A stretch of 64,000 nucleotides of DNA from Microbacterium paraoxydans (GCF_900105335.1 NZ_LT629770.1:744001-808000), one strand, 5' to 3'; shown: positions 1 through 9,805, counted from the stretch's first letter. Notes: a model not told the origin generated them from the sequence alone. Made by a program: numbers and translations.

Positions 1-89
1 AGGAGGTTCTTCACCTTCGTAGCAGCGGCGTCCGTCAGCTTGACGCCGTGTGCGCTTGTGGTCTCTGCGGACAGGGTGGTGTCGCTCAT
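1..89 (-). CDS. erpA: Iron-sulfur cluster insertion protein, HesB/IscA family (partial)
   Basis: Only the first 29 codons are in the window; the gene runs off the left edge. The N-terminus reads MSDTTLSAETTSAHGVKLTD and continues with an Ala-Ala-Thr-Lys-Val-Lys stretch. This matches the start of actinobacterial A-type Fe-S carriers, where a short variable leader precedes the V-x-L-T-x-x-A-A beginning of the HesB fold. The family passes Fe-S clusters to apo-proteins using three conserved cysteines that would lie outside the window. The ATG has an AGGAG ribosome site 6 nt upstream. It lies downstream of the M20 peptidase gene on the same strand with a 66-nt gap. The assignment rests on the leader only. 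Confidence 0.7.
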   Translation of the reverse strand, partial: MSDTTLSAETTSAHGVKLTDAAATKVKNL

Positions 90-155
90 GTCGCTCCTCA
101 TGACGGGCCGGGTACGGGCTCTCCGACGATTCTACCGCCGGTGGGGACGGAAGGC

Positions 156-1559
156 TCAGATCTCCCGCGCGTTCATACGGGCGAGCAGCAGGGCCTCGGT
201 CGCCACCGCGTGCCGGAACGTGTCCAGGTGCAGCGACTCGTTGGGGCTGTGTGCGCGGGAGTGCGGATCCTCCACGCCGGTGACGAGGATCTGGGCCTCC
301 GGGAACTCCCGCACGAGATCCGCGATGAACGGGATGGACCCGCCGACGCCCAGGTCCACCGGAGCGACGCCGTACCCGTCGCGCATCGCGCCGCGGGTGA
401 GGGAGACCGCCCACCCGCTCGTGTCCACGAGGAAGGGGTTGCCGAGGTCCACATCGGAGAAGGTCAGCTCGGCACCGAAGGGCGCGTGTGCACGGAGGTG
501 GCGCTCCAGAGCCTCGTAGGCATCCTGACCGGACTGCCCGGGGGCGACACGGGCGCTGATCACCACGGTCACCTCCGGGAGCAGGGTGTTCGAGGCTGAG
601 GCGACGCTCGTCGCATCGATGCCGATGACCGTGACGGAGGGCTTGTTCCAGATACGGCTGAGGATCGTGCCGTCGCCGATGGGCGTCGTCCCCGGGAGGA
701 GCCCGGCCTCGTCGCGCAGTGTCTCCTCGGTGTACTCGGGCGTCTCGGCATCCCGAGCGGTCATCCCCTCGACCGCGACGGAGCCGTCCTCGTTCCACAG
801 CGTGGCGAGGAGTCGCACGGTCGCCATCATCGCGTCGGGAACCGCGCCACCGAACATCCCGGAATGGGACGCGTGGTCGAGCGTGCGCACCTTCAGGGTG
901 AAGCGTGCGTTGCCGCGGAGGGACACGGTCAGGCCCGGCGTGACGGAATCCCAGTTGCCCGAGTCAGCGACGACGATCGCATCGGCGCGGAGGGCCTCCT
1001 TGTTGTCGGAGAGGAACTGTGCGAAGGAACGCGAGCCGTACTCCTCCTCCCCCTCGATGAACATCGCGATCCCGAGGTCGAGGTCGTCTCCGAGCACCTC
1101 GGCGACCGCGCGGATCGCGCCGATGTGGGCCATGATGCCGGCCTTGTCGTCCGCGGCGCCGCGTCCGTACAGGCGGCCGTCACGCACCGTCGGCTCGAAT
1201 GGCGGCGTCTCCCACAGGGCGTCGTCCCCCGGAGGCTGCACGTCGTGGTGGGCGTAGAGGAGGATCGTCGGCTTCCCGTTCCGCGCCGCGCGCGTCGCGA
1301 GGACGGCGGGCTGGCCCTGCTCGTCGGTACCGGGGATGTCGGCACGGAGTACCTTCACCTCGTCGAACACCCCGGTGCCGCGCGCGAGCGTGGCGACGGC
1401 GTCGGCGCTGCGCTCGAGCTGCGTCTGGTCGAAGGCGGGCCAGGCCATGCCGGGAATGCGCACGAGGCTCCCGAGGTCCGACAGCGCGGAGGGGATGCCG
1501 GTGGCGACCGCTTCGAGGACGGCGGCGTCGGACTCGCTGGGAAGTGCAGGTGAGGTCAT
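156..1559 (-). CDS. M20 family metallo-dipeptidase
   Basis: A 467-aa zinc-dependent peptidase of the M20/ArgE/DapE/carnosinase group, expected to cut dipeptides or acylated amino acids in the cytoplasm. Visible metal-site motifs are YAHHDVQPPG (first His and Asp), GRGAADDKAG (bridging Asp) and EGEEEYGS (catalytic Glu pair). A dimerisation lid follows, then a late H-x-x-N-E segment (HSPNESLHLD) with the last metal-ligand region. Length is normal for the family. The open frame extends far upstream, but I start at ATG 1559. A TAAGAT hexamer sits 7 nt before this ATG and there is no ribosome site, which fits a leaderless mRNA; residues before it do not look like this family. The gene diverges from the DUF3043 gene. 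The exact substrate cannot be read from sequence. Confidence 0.9.
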   Translation of the reverse strand: MTSPALPSESDAAVLEAVATGIPSALSDLGSLVRIPGMAWPAFDQTQLERSADAVATLARGTGVFDEVKVLRADIPGTDEQGQPAVLATRAARNGKPTILLYAHHDVQPPGDDALWETPPFEPTVRDGRLYGRGAADDKAGIMAHIGAIRAVAEVLGDDLDLGIAMFIEGEEEYGSRSFAQFLSDNKEALRADAIVVADSGNWDSVTPGLTVSLRGNARFTLKVRTLDHASHSGMFGGAVPDAMMATVRLLATLWNEDGSVAVEGMTARDAETPEYTEETLRDEAGLLPGTTPIGDGTILSRIWNKPSVTVIGIDATSVASASNTLLPEVTVVISARVAPGQSGQDAYEALERHLRAHAPFGAELTFSDVDLGNPFLVDTSGWAVSLTRGAMRDGYGVAPVDLGVGGSIPFIADLVREFPEAQILVTGVEDPHSRAHSPNESLHLDTFRHAVATEALLLARMNAREI

Positions 1560-1566
1560 GCGAGTA

Positions 1567-1572
1567 ATCTTA
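1567..1572 (-). promoter_or_regulatory. -10 box TAAGAT of the M20 peptidase gene (leaderless pattern)
   Basis: TAAGAT on the minus strand is separated by 7 nt from the ATG at 1559. The same arrangement recurs before many genes in this window. Confidence 0.5.
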
Positions 1573-1604
1573 AGGCGACCCACCCCAGCGAACCGAGGAA
1601 CCTC

Positions 1605-2177
1605 GTGGCCACTACCCCCGCCTCCCCTTCGACGAACGACGACGCCCCCCAGACGCCTGCCGTCGGCAAGGGACGCGCGACGCCGACCCGCGCCGAGCAG
1701 GAGGCTGCGCGCCGGCGCCCCCTCGTGGCGAACACCAAGGAGGCGAAGGCGGCGGCTCGCGCCGAGCTCAACGAGCGCCGCGCGAAGGCGCAGGCCGGCA
1801 TGGCCGCCGGCGAGGAGAAGTACCTCCCCGCGCGTGACAAGGGCCCGCAGCGCCGGTGGGTGCGCGACTACGTCGACGCCGGCTGGCACCCCGCCGAGTT
1901 CGTGATGGGCGTCATGGTGCTCGTCATCCTGGCCTCGCTGCTGCCGACGAACATGATGATCTCGTTCTACGCGTACCTGTTCATGATGGCCTACCTCGTG
2001 ATCGCGATCGGCGGCATGATCCTCCTCGGCATGCGGGTCAAGCGCAAGGCGGCCGCGAAGTTCGGCAAGGACCGCGTCGAGAAGGGTCTCGGCTGGTACG
2101 CCGGCATGCGGGCTCTGCAGATGCGCTTCATGCGCCTGCCCAAGCCGCAGGTCAAGCGCGGGCAGTACCCCGACTGA
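1605..2177 (+). CDS. DUF3043 domain membrane protein
   Basis: A 190-aa protein recognisable as DUF3043, a family nearly confined to actinobacteria and of unknown function. The first 85 residues are Ala/Arg/Lys-rich and probably disordered and cytoplasmic, including the RAEQEAARRRPL and ANTKEAKAAARAE segments typical of the family. Two hydrophobic helices follow at about residues 100-120 and 124-146, then a basic tail ending in a Lys-Pro-rich segment. The GTG start at 1605 has GAGGAA upstream. The 3' end overlaps the 3' end of pyrD on the opposite strand by 26 bp. The family is clear; no biochemical role can be assigned. Confidence 0.85.
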   Translation: MATTPASPSTNDDAPQTPAVGKGRATPTRAEQEAARRRPLVANTKEAKAAARAELNERRAKAQAGMAAGEEKYLPARDKGPQRRWVRDYVDAGWHPAEFVMGVMVLVILASLLPTNMMISFYAYLFMMAYLVIAIGGMILLGMRVKRKAAAKFGKDRVEKGLGWYAGMRALQMRFMRLPKPQVKRGQYPD

Positions 2178-3189
2178 CCAGTCCTCGGTTGATCTCGCGG
2201 CCCCAGAACGGGCCGCGGTAGAGGAACGCCGTGTAGCCCTGGACCAGGGTGGCTCCGGCATCCAGACGCTCCTGCACATCGGCGGCCGTCTCGACACCGC
2301 CCACCGCGATCACGCAGAAGTCCTCGGGGACCGCGGCACGGACGACCCGGAGCACCTCCAGCGATCGTTTCTTGAGCGGAGCACCGGAGAGACCGCCCGC
2401 ACCGGCCGCCTCGACGACGGCCGCATCGGTGCGCAGTCCGTCACGGCTGATCGTCGTGTTGTGGGCGATGATGCCCGCGAGCCCTTCCTCGACGGCGAGC
2501 CGCGCGATCGCGGTGATCTCGTCATCCGGCAGATCGGGGGCGATCTTCACGAGCAGCGGAGTGGACCCGGCCGCGTCACGGACGGCTCGCAGCAGCGGCG
2601 CCAGGGTCTCCACCGCCTGCAGACCCCGCAGCCCGGGAGTGTTCGGCGATGAGACGTTGACCGCGAGATAGTCGGCCAGCGGAGCCAGGCGGGTGGCGGA
2701 GGCGACGTAGTCGGCGACGGCGTCCTCGACGTCCACCACGCGGCTCTTGCCGATGTTCACGCCGATCACCGTGTCGGGGGCGCCGCGGCGAAGGCGGGCG
2801 AGACGACGGGCTGCGGCATCCGCGCCCCGGTTGTTGAAGCCCATGCGGTTGATGACCGCCCGGTCCTCGACCAGCCGGAACAGGCGCGGCTTCGGGTTGC
2901 CCTCCTGCGGGACAGCCGTGACCGTGCCGACTTCAACGTGGCCGAAGCCGAGCGCCGCGAGTCCGCGAACCCCGACGGCGTTCTTGTCGAACCCGGCCGC
3001 GATGCCGAACGGCGACGGGAACGTCAGCCCCAGGGCCTCGACGCGAAGCGAAGGGTCAGGGCGGGTCATCGCGCGGGTGGCCCACGACAGCGGCGGCACA
3101 CCGAGTACGCGGATCACCGCCATGCCGGCGTGGTGGGCGAACTCGGGGTCGAAGCGCGACAGGACGGCGCGGAAGAGCAGCGGATACAT
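2152..3189 (-). CDS. pyrD: Quinone-dependent dihydroorotate dehydrogenase
   Basis: A 345-aa class 2 enzyme that oxidises dihydroorotate to orotate in pyrimidine synthesis. It is FMN-bound and passes electrons to membrane quinone. The N-terminal helix (MYPLLFRAVLSRFDPEFAHH) is the membrane-associating extension that defines class 2. Further signatures are the FGIAAGFDKN flavin segment, NVSSPNTPGLRGLQ with the catalytic Ser of class 2 enzymes, VKIAPDL, and the C-terminal GGV...GATLVQGYTAFLYRGP phosphate-binding region. The ATG at 3189 has GGCAGGG directly upstream. It is the last gene of a minus-strand run with hisD and nrdR and starts 10 nt after the nrdR stop. Its 3' end overlaps the convergent DUF3043 gene. 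Confidence 0.96.
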   Translation of the reverse strand: MYPLLFRAVLSRFDPEFAHHAGMAVIRVLGVPPLSWATRAMTRPDPSLRVEALGLTFPSPFGIAAGFDKNAVGVRGLAALGFGHVEVGTVTAVPQEGNPKPRLFRLVEDRAVINRMGFNNRGADAAARRLARLRRGAPDTVIGVNIGKSRVVDVEDAVADYVASATRLAPLADYLAVNVSSPNTPGLRGLQAVETLAPLLRAVRDAAGSTPLLVKIAPDLPDDEITAIARLAVEEGLAGIIAHNTTISRDGLRTDAAVVEAAGAGGLSGAPLKKRSLEVLRVVRAAVPEDFCVIAVGGVETAADVQERLDAGATLVQGYTAFLYRGPFWGREINRGLVSRGTARA

Positions 3190-3199
3190 CCCTGCCAGA

Positions 3200-3670
3200 T
3201 TACCGGTCCGCCGCCTCCGCCTTCGCGTGGTCGGCCCGGAGGTCGCTGATCGCGGATTCGAAGTCCTCGAGCGAGTCGAACGCCTGGTAGACGCTCGCGA
3301 AGCGGAGGAAGGCGACCTCGTCGAGCTCACGAAGCGGCCCCAGGATGGCGAGGCCGATCTCGTTCGTGTCGAGCTGGGAGACGCCGGTCTGTCGGACCGC
3401 CTCCTCCACCCGCTGCGCGAGGATCGCGAGGTCCGCCTCCGTCACGGGACGCCCCTGGCAGGCCTTGCGCACGCCGGAGATGACCTTCTCCCGGCTGAAG
3501 GGCTCCATGACGCCCGAGCGCTTGATGACGTTGAGGCTCGCCGTCTCCGTCGTGGAGAACCGTCCTCCGCATTCCGGACACTGACGGCGCCGACGGATCG
3601 AGAGTCCGTCGTCGCTGGTGCGGGAATCGATGACCCGGGAGTCGGGGTGACGGCAGAAGGGGCAGTGCAT
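3200..3670 (-). CDS. nrdR: Transcriptional repressor NrdR
   Basis: A 156-aa global repressor of ribonucleotide reductase genes that senses ATP/dATP. The N-terminal zinc ribbon has Cys3, Cys6, Cys31 and Cys34 (MHCPFC and CPECG) with the basic RRRRQ segment between them. The ATP-cone domain spans about residues 47-137 ([20 protein letters not shown]). Length and start match the family exactly. It sits between hisD (10-nt gap) and pyrD (10-nt gap), so it is probably co-transcribed with both. No ribonucleotide reductase gene is in the window, so its operator sites are elsewhere. Confidence 0.97.
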   Translation of the reverse strand: MHCPFCRHPDSRVIDSRTSDDGLSIRRRRQCPECGGRFSTTETASLNVIKRSGVMEPFSREKVISGVRKACQGRPVTEADLAILAQRVEEAVRQTGVSQLDTNEIGLAILGPLRELDEVAFLRFASVYQAFDSLEDFESAISDLRADHAKAEAADR

Positions 3671-3680
3671 CTGACAGATC

Positions 3681-4985
3681 CTACGCGGTGAAGCGGGCCT
3701 CGATCGCCTCGCCGTGGGCCGGGAGCACCTCGGTTTCGGCGAGCGCGACCACGCCCTCCCGAACAGCGGCCAGGGCCGAGCGGTCGTAGGAGACGACCTG
3801 CTGTGGGCGGAGGAACGTGTAGGCGCCCAGGCCCGGTGCGTAGCGGGCCTGACCGCCGGTGGGCAGCACGTGGTTGCTTCCGGCCATGTAGTCACCGAGG
3901 CTGACGGGGGTCTGGTCGCCGACGAACACGGCACCGGCGCTCGTGAAGGCGGCTGCCGCCTCCTCCGCATCCGCGAGGTGCAGCTCCAGGTGCTCCGGGG
4001 CGTAGGCGTTGCTGAACGCGGCCGCCGTCGCTCGATCGTCCACCAGCACGATCGCCGACTGCGGGCCGGACAGCGCAGCCCCGACGCGTTCGCTGTGCCG
4101 CGTGCGCGCAGCCTGCTGCTCGACCTCTGCGCGGACCTGCTCCGCGATCTCCAGGGCATCCGTCACGAGGACGGCCGAGGCCTGCTCATCGTGCTCGGCC
4201 TGGCTGACGAGGTCGGCGGCGATGAGGCGAGGGTCGGCGTCGGCGTCGGCGACGACGAGGATCTCGGTCGCGCCGGCCTCGGAGTCGGTGCCGACCACCC
4301 CGGCGACGGCCCGCTTCGCCGACGCGACGTAGTTGTTTCCGGGTCCCGACACGACGTCGACGGGATCGAGCCCCAGGCTCGCGACACCGTGGGCGAGCGC
4401 ACCGATGGCTCCGGCTCCGCCCATCGCGTAGACCTCGGAGACCCCGAGCAGCGCCGCGGCGGCCAGGATGGTCGGGTGGACGCGACCGTCCTGGTCCGCC
4501 TGCGGCGGCGAGGCGAGGGCGATCTGCTGCACCCCCGCGACCTGCGCGGGGACGACGTTCATGACGACGCTCGACGGGTAGACGGCCTTGCCCCCGGGGA
4601 TGTAGACCCCGACACGGGCCACCGGCTGCCAGCGCTGCGTGATGGTCGCTCCCTCGCCGATCCTCGTCACCTGCGGTGCGGGGACCTGCGCGGCCGAGGC
4701 CAGGCACACACGTCGGATGGCCTCTTCGAGGGAAGCGCGGACCGTCGGAGCCAGGTTCGACAGCGCATCCGCGAGGTGTGCTTCCGGCACCCGCACAGCG
4801 TGCCCGGTGACCCGGTCGAACCGCTCCGCCTGCTCCCGCAGCGCGTCCTCGCCGCGATCCCGCACGTCGTCGACGAGACGCGCGGCGGTGTCGAGCGCCT
4901 CGGCTCGTGCCTGGGTCGCGCGCGGAACGGCCGCGAGCATGTCAGCGGGCGAGAGCTCGCGCCCCCGCAGATCGATCGTGCGCAT
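3681..4985 (-). CDS. hisD: Histidinol dehydrogenase
   Basis: A 434-aa zinc enzyme that catalyses the last two steps of histidine synthesis, oxidising L-histidinol to L-histidine with two NAD+. Family motifs are [42 protein letters not shown], the catalytic and metal-binding AEHDEQASA segment, and AYAPEHLEL near residue 325. Length is typical. It starts at ATG 4985, one base after the stop of the upstream membrane-protein gene, and is followed by nrdR. The rest of the his pathway is not in the window. Its role and start are secure. Confidence 0.97.
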   Translation of the reverse strand: MRTIDLRGRELSPADMLAAVPRATQARAEALDTAARLVDDVRDRGEDALREQAERFDRVTGHAVRVPEAHLADALSNLAPTVRASLEEAIRRVCLASAAQVPAPQVTRIGEGATITQRWQPVARVGVYIPGGKAVYPSSVVMNVVPAQVAGVQQIALASPPQADQDGRVHPTILAAAALLGVSEVYAMGGAGAIGALAHGVASLGLDPVDVVSGPGNNYVASAKRAVAGVVGTDSEAGATEILVVADADADPRLIAADLVSQAEHDEQASAVLVTDALEIAEQVRAEVEQQAARTRHSERVGAALSGPQSAIVLVDDRATAAAFSNAYAPEHLELHLADAEEAAAAFTSAGAVFVGDQTPVSLGDYMAGSNHVLPTGGQARYAPGLGAYTFLRPQQVVSYDRSALAAVREGVVALAETEVLPAHGEAIEARFTA

Positions 4986-4986
4986 G

Positions 4987-6213
4987 TCAGCCCTTCGTGA
5001 TGCCGGCGATGTCGTGGAGATAGCCGATGCGGCCGTCATCGTGGCGGACGACGAACGCCCCGCCCCGATCCTCGATGACGAGCGCCCAGGCGGTCGGACC
5101 GATGCGGAAGATCGGCTCTCCGCGTTCGTCGTGCACGTCGCGCTCGGTCGGGGCGAGGATCCAGAAGGGCTGCGCCTCGGGCGTGTTCCGACGCGGAGCG
5201 GCGGCCTGGTGATCGTCGATGACGGAATGCACCGCCGTCACGTCTTCCGATGCCGGTTCCTGCGCGGCCGCGAGTTCCTCCTCGGAGAGCGCCTTGGCGC
5301 CCAACAGTGACTCGATGCTGCCGGTGTCGGAAACGATCTCCGGCTGCTCCCCGCGGGACCGCCGCGAGTAGACCGGGGTGTACTCGTCTTCCGCGGAGAC
5401 CGGCACGGTTCCGGTTCCCCCGCCCGAGGCATGCGCGGTGAGAGGGACGCGATCCGCGCCGTTCGCCGACACGTCACGCGTGTCGGTGTCGGTGTCGCGG
5501 AGATCGGCGGCGGCGTCCGCGTCACCGGTGCTTTGCTCGGCATCGGCGTCGGAGATCACGGCTGTCTCGCCCTCGGCCGCCGCAGCGGGAGACTCGGCGG
5601 CGGCAGGGGCCTCAGCGGCGGATCCGCTCGACGTCGCCTCGGGACGCGGCCGTGCGATCACCGGGCGCACCGGATTGGCGTTGCGGTGCGCGAGAGTGAC
5701 GAGCCGCCCCTGGAAGTCCTCCTTGAGGCCCGGGATGAGCGGGGCGAAGACGGTGAGCACGACGAGCGCGGTCGAGGTGATGACCTGCACGACGGCGTTC
5801 CAGGGCAGACCCCAGTTGCCGGTGGAGATGACGGCCGACAGGGCGAGCCACAGGTTGCCGGCCCACACGCACGCCGAGACCGAGAAGGCCACGGAGGCGA
5901 ACTGATCGATGCCGAGCGACCCCACCCGGCGGATGCCGTCGGGTGAGAACCGCCGGAGGACGAGGAGGAACACGGCGACCGTCGGCACGCCGATCGGCAG
6001 GATCCACTGGATGCCGATGCCCCAGAGCGAGATCCCCCCGCTGAGCGGGAAGAAGGACACGAGGAAGGAGACCAGCCAGACTCCGACGATCAGGAGCTCG
6101 CGCAGCGTGAATCCGAGGATGCCGTACTCCGGCGTGACCTCGTCGTCGTAGAGGACGCCGTCCTCATCGCTGAACACCGCTTCGGCGTCCGGCTCGGGAA
6201 GATCCGTGCTCAT
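4987..6213 (-). CDS. Polytopic membrane protein with acidic low-complexity region, unknown function
   Basis: A 408-aa protein I cannot name. After an acidic N-terminus there are about four hydrophobic helices (roughly residues 30-52, 58-80, 92-116 and 125-148). Then comes a cytoplasmic region of about 110 residues that is very rich in Ala, Glu, Asp and Thr and probably disordered. The C-terminus is an ordered domain of about 60 residues with Trp/Tyr/Gly segments (PFWILAPTERDV, FVVRHDDGRIGYLHDI). ATG 6213 has the ribosome site AAAGGA. The hisD start lies one base after its stop, so it probably heads a hisD-nrdR-pyrD transcript. The gene body and topology are clear; the function is open. Confidence 0.75.
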   Translation of the reverse strand: MSTDLPEPDAEAVFSDEDGVLYDDEVTPEYGILGFTLRELLIVGVWLVSFLVSFFPLSGGISLWGIGIQWILPIGVPTVAVFLLVLRRFSPDGIRRVGSLGIDQFASVAFSVSACVWAGNLWLALSAVISTGNWGLPWNAVVQVITSTALVVLTVFAPLIPGLKEDFQGRLVTLAHRNANPVRPVIARPRPEATSSGSAAEAPAAAESPAAAAEGETAVISDADAEQSTGDADAAADLRDTDTDTRDVSANGADRVPLTAHASGGGTGTVPVSAEDEYTPVYSRRSRGEQPEIVSDTGSIESLLGAKALSEEELAAAQEPASEDVTAVHSVIDDHQAAAPRRNTPEAQPFWILAPTERDVHDERGEPIFRIGPTAWALVIEDRGGAFVVRHDDGRIGYLHDIAGITKG

Positions 6214-6280
6214 AGTCGTCCTTTCCTCATCGGCGCACCACATCTTTCCGGTGCTCTCGACGGCTCCCGATCCTACCCGC

Positions 6281-9200
6281 TCACCCCAGACAGGTTGGTC
6301 CGAGCAGTGACTTGAGGTCACCGAAGAGGTCGGCGGAGACCTTCACCGGCATAGGCACCTCGAACACCTTCGCTGTGCCAGCGCGATGCACGCGCAGCAG
6401 TACCTCGGTGTCCCCGCTGTGCCGCCGGAGCACCTCGGCCAGCTCCGTCATGACCCGTTCCGTCGCGCGCTGCTCGGCGAGGACGAGAGACAGGGGCCCT
6501 GCTGCATCGAAGGAGCCGACGTCGGGGGCGAAGGCAGACTGGGCATGCAGGTTCAGGCCGTCATCACGCCGGGAGACGCGCCCGCGCACGGCGAGGATCG
6601 CATCCTGCTGCAGAGTGTGCTGGAACTCGAGGTACGTCTTGCCCATGAACATCACGGTGACCTCGCCGTTGAAGTCCTCCACGGTGATCATTCCGTACGG
6701 GTTTCCGCTCGCCTTCGCCACACGATGCTGGACACTCGTGACGAGGCCGGCCACGGTGACCTGATCGCCGTCCTGCAGGTCCTCGGAGTTGTTGAGGTCG
6801 TGGATGGAGATCGAGGCATGCTTCGCGAGCGGGACCTCTAGACCAGCCAACGGGTGGTCAGAGACATAGAGGCCGAGCATCTCCCGCTCGAAGGCGAGCT
6901 TGTCCTTCTTGATCCACTCGGGACGAGGGGGCACTTTCGCGGGTGCCGCCTCCTCCATGCCGTCGTAGAGACTGTCGAAGTCGAAGCCGATGGCGCCCTG
7001 AGCCTCGTTGCGCTTCCGGTCCACCGCCGCCTCCACGGCGTCTTCATGGATCTCGAGGAGGGCCCGACGGGTGTCACCCATCGAGTCGAAGGCCCCGGCT
7101 TTGATCAGCGACTCGACCGTGCGTTTGTTGGCGACGTGCAGCGGCACCTTGTCGAGGAAGTGATGGAACGAGGTGAACCGCTCGTCCTTGCGCGACTGCA
7201 CGATGCCGTCGACGACGTTCGTGCCGACGTTGCGGACGGCGCCGAGGCCGAAGCGGATGTCATCGCCGACGGCCGCGAAGAAGTTGATCGACTCGGAGAC
7301 GTCCGGCGGCAGCACCTTGATGCCCATTCGGCGGCACTCGTTGAGGTAGAGCGCCATCTTGTCTTTCGAGTCGCCGACGCTCGTGAGGAGTGCGGCCATG
7401 TACTCGGCCGGGTAGTGCGCCTTGAGGTAGGCGGTCCAATAGGACACGAGACCGTACGCGGCGGAGTGCGCTTTGTTGAAGGCGTAGTCCGAGAACGGCA
7501 GGAGGATGTCCCACAGCGCCTTGACCGCTCCTTCCCCGAAGCCGCGCTCGGTCATTCCCGCCGCGAACCCCGCATACTGCTTGTCCAGCTCGGACTTCTT
7601 CTTCTTTCCCATCGCGCGGCGCAGGATGTCGGCCTGACCGAGGCTGAACCCGGCCACCTTCTGCGCGATGGCCATGACCTGCTCCTGGTAGATGATGAGT
7701 CCATAGGACTCCTCCAGGATCTCAGCGAGCGGTTCCGCGAGTTCGGGATGGATCGGGGTGATCTCCTGCTGCCCGTTCTTGCGCAGCGCGTAGTTGGTGT
7801 GGGAGTTCGCACCCATCGGCCCCGGACGGTACAGCGCGATGAGGGCCGAGATGTCGCCGAAGTTGTCCGGCTTCATGAGCCGCATGAGTGAACGCAGCGG
7901 CGGACTGTCGAGCTGGAAGACGCCGAGCGTGTCGCCGCGGGCCAGCAGCTCGTAGACGGCGGGGTCATCGAGACCGAGGTGCTCGAGATCGAGCTCCTCA
8001 CCGCGGTTCATCCGGATGTTGTCGAGCGCGTCCGAGATGATCGTGAGGTTCCGGAGGCCGAGGAAGTCCATCTTGATGAGGCCGAGGGACTCGCACGACG
8101 GATAGTCGAACTGCGTGACGATCTGGCCGTCCTGCTCGCGGCGCATGATCGGGATGATGTCGAGCAGGGGTTCCGACGACATGATGACGCCGGCGGCATG
8201 CACGCCCCACTGTCGCTTCAGCCCCTCGAGGCCGAGGGCCCGATCGAAGACCGTCTTCGCTTCGGGGTCGGTCTCGATGAGGGCGCGGAACTCGCTCGCC
8301 TCCTTGTAGCGCGGGTGCGCAGAGTCGAACATGCCGTCGAGGGGCATGTCCTTGCCCATCACGGCCGGGGGCATGGCCTTGGTGAGTCGCTCGCCCATGC
8401 TGAACGGGAAGCCGAGGACGCGACCGGCGTCCTTGAGCGCCTGCTTCGACTTGATCGTGCCGTACGTGACGATCTGCGCGACGCGCTCGGACCCGTACTT
8501 CCGGGTCACGTACTCGATGACCTCGCCGCGACGACGGTCGTCGAAGTCGACGTCGAAGTCGGGCATCGAGACGCGGTCCGGGTTGAGGAACCGCTCGAAG
8601 ATCAGACCGTGCTCGAGAGGGTCGAGGTCGGTGATCTTCATCGCATAGGCGACCATCGAACCGGCACCGGAGCCACGTCCCGGACCGACCCGGATGCCGT
8701 TGTCCTTGGCCCAGTTGATGAAGTCGGCGACGACGAGGAAGTACCCGGGGAAGCCCATCTGGAGGATGATGCCGGTCTCGTACTCGGCCTGCTTGCGCAC
8801 CTTGTCCGGGATGCCGTTCGGGTACCGGTAGTGGAGGCCCTTCTCGACCTCCTTGATGAGCCAGCTGTCCTCGGTCTCGCCGTCGGGGACCGGGAACCGC
8901 GGCATGTAGTTCGCCGAGGTGTTGAACTCCACCTCGCAGCGCTCGGCGATCAGGAGCGTGTTGTCACAGGCCTCCGGGTGGTCCCGGAAGAGCTGCCGCA
9001 TCTCGGCCGCGGTCTTGATGTAGTACCCGTCGCCGTCGAACTTGAAGCGGTTCGGGTCGTCGAGCGTGGAGCCGGACTGCACGCACAGCAGGGCTGCGTG
9101 GGCGTCGGCCTCGTGCTGGTGGGTGTAGTGCGAGTCGTTGGTGGCCACGAGCGGGATGCCGAGGTCTTTCGCGAGCCGCAGCAGATCGGTCATGACCCGG

Positions 9201-9799
9201 CGCTCGATCGACAGGCCGTGGTCCATGATCTCGGCGAAGTAGTTCTCCTTGCCGAAGATGTCCTGGAACTCCGCCGCAGCCGCGCGGGCGGCGTCGTACT
9301 GCCCGAGCCGCAGCCGCGTCTGCACCTCTCCCGACGGGCACCCCGTCGTGGCGATGAGCCCCTTGCCGTATGTCTGGAGCAGCTCGCGGTCCATACGCGG
9401 CTTGAAGTAGTAACCCTCCATGCTCGACAGCGAGCTCAGCCGGAAGAGGTTGTGCATGCCCTCCGTGCTCTGACTCCACATGGTCATGTGGGTGTACGCG
9501 CCCGAACCCGACACGTCGTCGCTGCGCTGGTCCGCCGAGCCCCACTGCACGCGGGTCTTGTCGCTGCGGTGCGTGCCCGGAGTGACGTAGGCCTCGAGAC
9601 CCACGATGGGCTTGATGCCGGCGTTGCGGGCCGCGTTGTAGAACTCGAACGCCGCGAAGGTGTTCCCGTGGTCCGTCACCGCGATCGCCGGCATGCCGTA
9701 ATCGGCGGCCGCCTGCGTCATCGCGTTGATCTTCGCAGCCCCGTCGAGCATCGAGTACTCGCTGTGCACGTGCAGGTGGACGAAGGAGTCGGATGCCAT
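6281..9799 (-). CDS. dnaE: DNA polymerase III alpha subunit, replicative
   Basis: A 1172-aa catalytic subunit of the replicative C-family polymerase. An N-terminal PHP domain begins at HVHSEYSMLDGAAKI (about residues 9-23); in actinobacterial DnaE1 this domain carries the proofreading exonuclease. The palm has the PDFDVDFDD catalytic aspartates near residue 410 and GPGRGSGAGS upstream. The thumb/fingers, a helix-hairpin-helix region and a C-terminal OB-fold (VTVAGLVTSVQHRVAK) follow. Full length matches DnaE1. A TAGACT hexamer lies 6 nt before the ATG and no ribosome site is visible, so the message is probably leaderless. A second, error-prone homologue is encoded at 55112-58567. Confidence 0.97.
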   Translation of the reverse strand: MASDSFVHLHVHSEYSMLDGAAKINAMTQAAADYGMPAIAVTDHGNTFAAFEFYNAARNAGIKPIVGLEAYVTPGTHRSDKTRVQWGSADQRSDDVSGSGAYTHMTMWSQSTEGMHNLFRLSSLSSMEGYYFKPRMDRELLQTYGKGLIATTGCPSGEVQTRLRLGQYDAARAAAAEFQDIFGKENYFAEIMDHGLSIERRVMTDLLRLAKDLGIPLVATNDSHYTHQHEADAHAALLCVQSGSTLDDPNRFKFDGDGYYIKTAAEMRQLFRDHPEACDNTLLIAERCEVEFNTSANYMPRFPVPDGETEDSWLIKEVEKGLHYRYPNGIPDKVRKQAEYETGIILQMGFPGYFLVVADFINWAKDNGIRVGPGRGSGAGSMVAYAMKITDLDPLEHGLIFERFLNPDRVSMPDFDVDFDDRRRGEVIEYVTRKYGSERVAQIVTYGTIKSKQALKDAGRVLGFPFSMGERLTKAMPPAVMGKDMPLDGMFDSAHPRYKEASEFRALIETDPEAKTVFDRALGLEGLKRQWGVHAAGVIMSSEPLLDIIPIMRREQDGQIVTQFDYPSCESLGLIKMDFLGLRNLTIISDALDNIRMNRGEELDLEHLGLDDPAVYELLARGDTLGVFQLDSPPLRSLMRLMKPDNFGDISALIALYRPGPMGANSHTNYALRKNGQQEITPIHPELAEPLAEILEESYGLIIYQEQVMAIAQKVAGFSLGQADILRRAMGKKKKSELDKQYAGFAAGMTERGFGEGAVKALWDILLPFSDYAFNKAHSAAYGLVSYWTAYLKAHYPAEYMAALLTSVGDSKDKMALYLNECRRMGIKVLPPDVSESINFFAAVGDDIRFGLGAVRNVGTNVVDGIVQSRKDERFTSFHHFLDKVPLHVANKRTVESLIKAGAFDSMGDTRRALLEIHEDAVEAAVDRKRNEAQGAIGFDFDSLYDGMEEAAPAKVPPRPEWIKKDKLAFEREMLGLYVSDHPLAGLEVPLAKHASISIHDLNNSEDLQDGDQVTVAGLVTSVQHRVAKASGNPYGMITVEDFNGEVTVMFMGKTYLEFQHTLQQDAILAVRGRVSRRDDGLNLHAQSAFAPDVGSFDAAGPLSLVLAEQRATERVMTELAEVLRRHSGDTEVLLRVHRAGTAKVFEVPMPVKVSADLFGDLKSLLGPTCLG

Positions 9800-9805
9800 G
9801 CTTCG

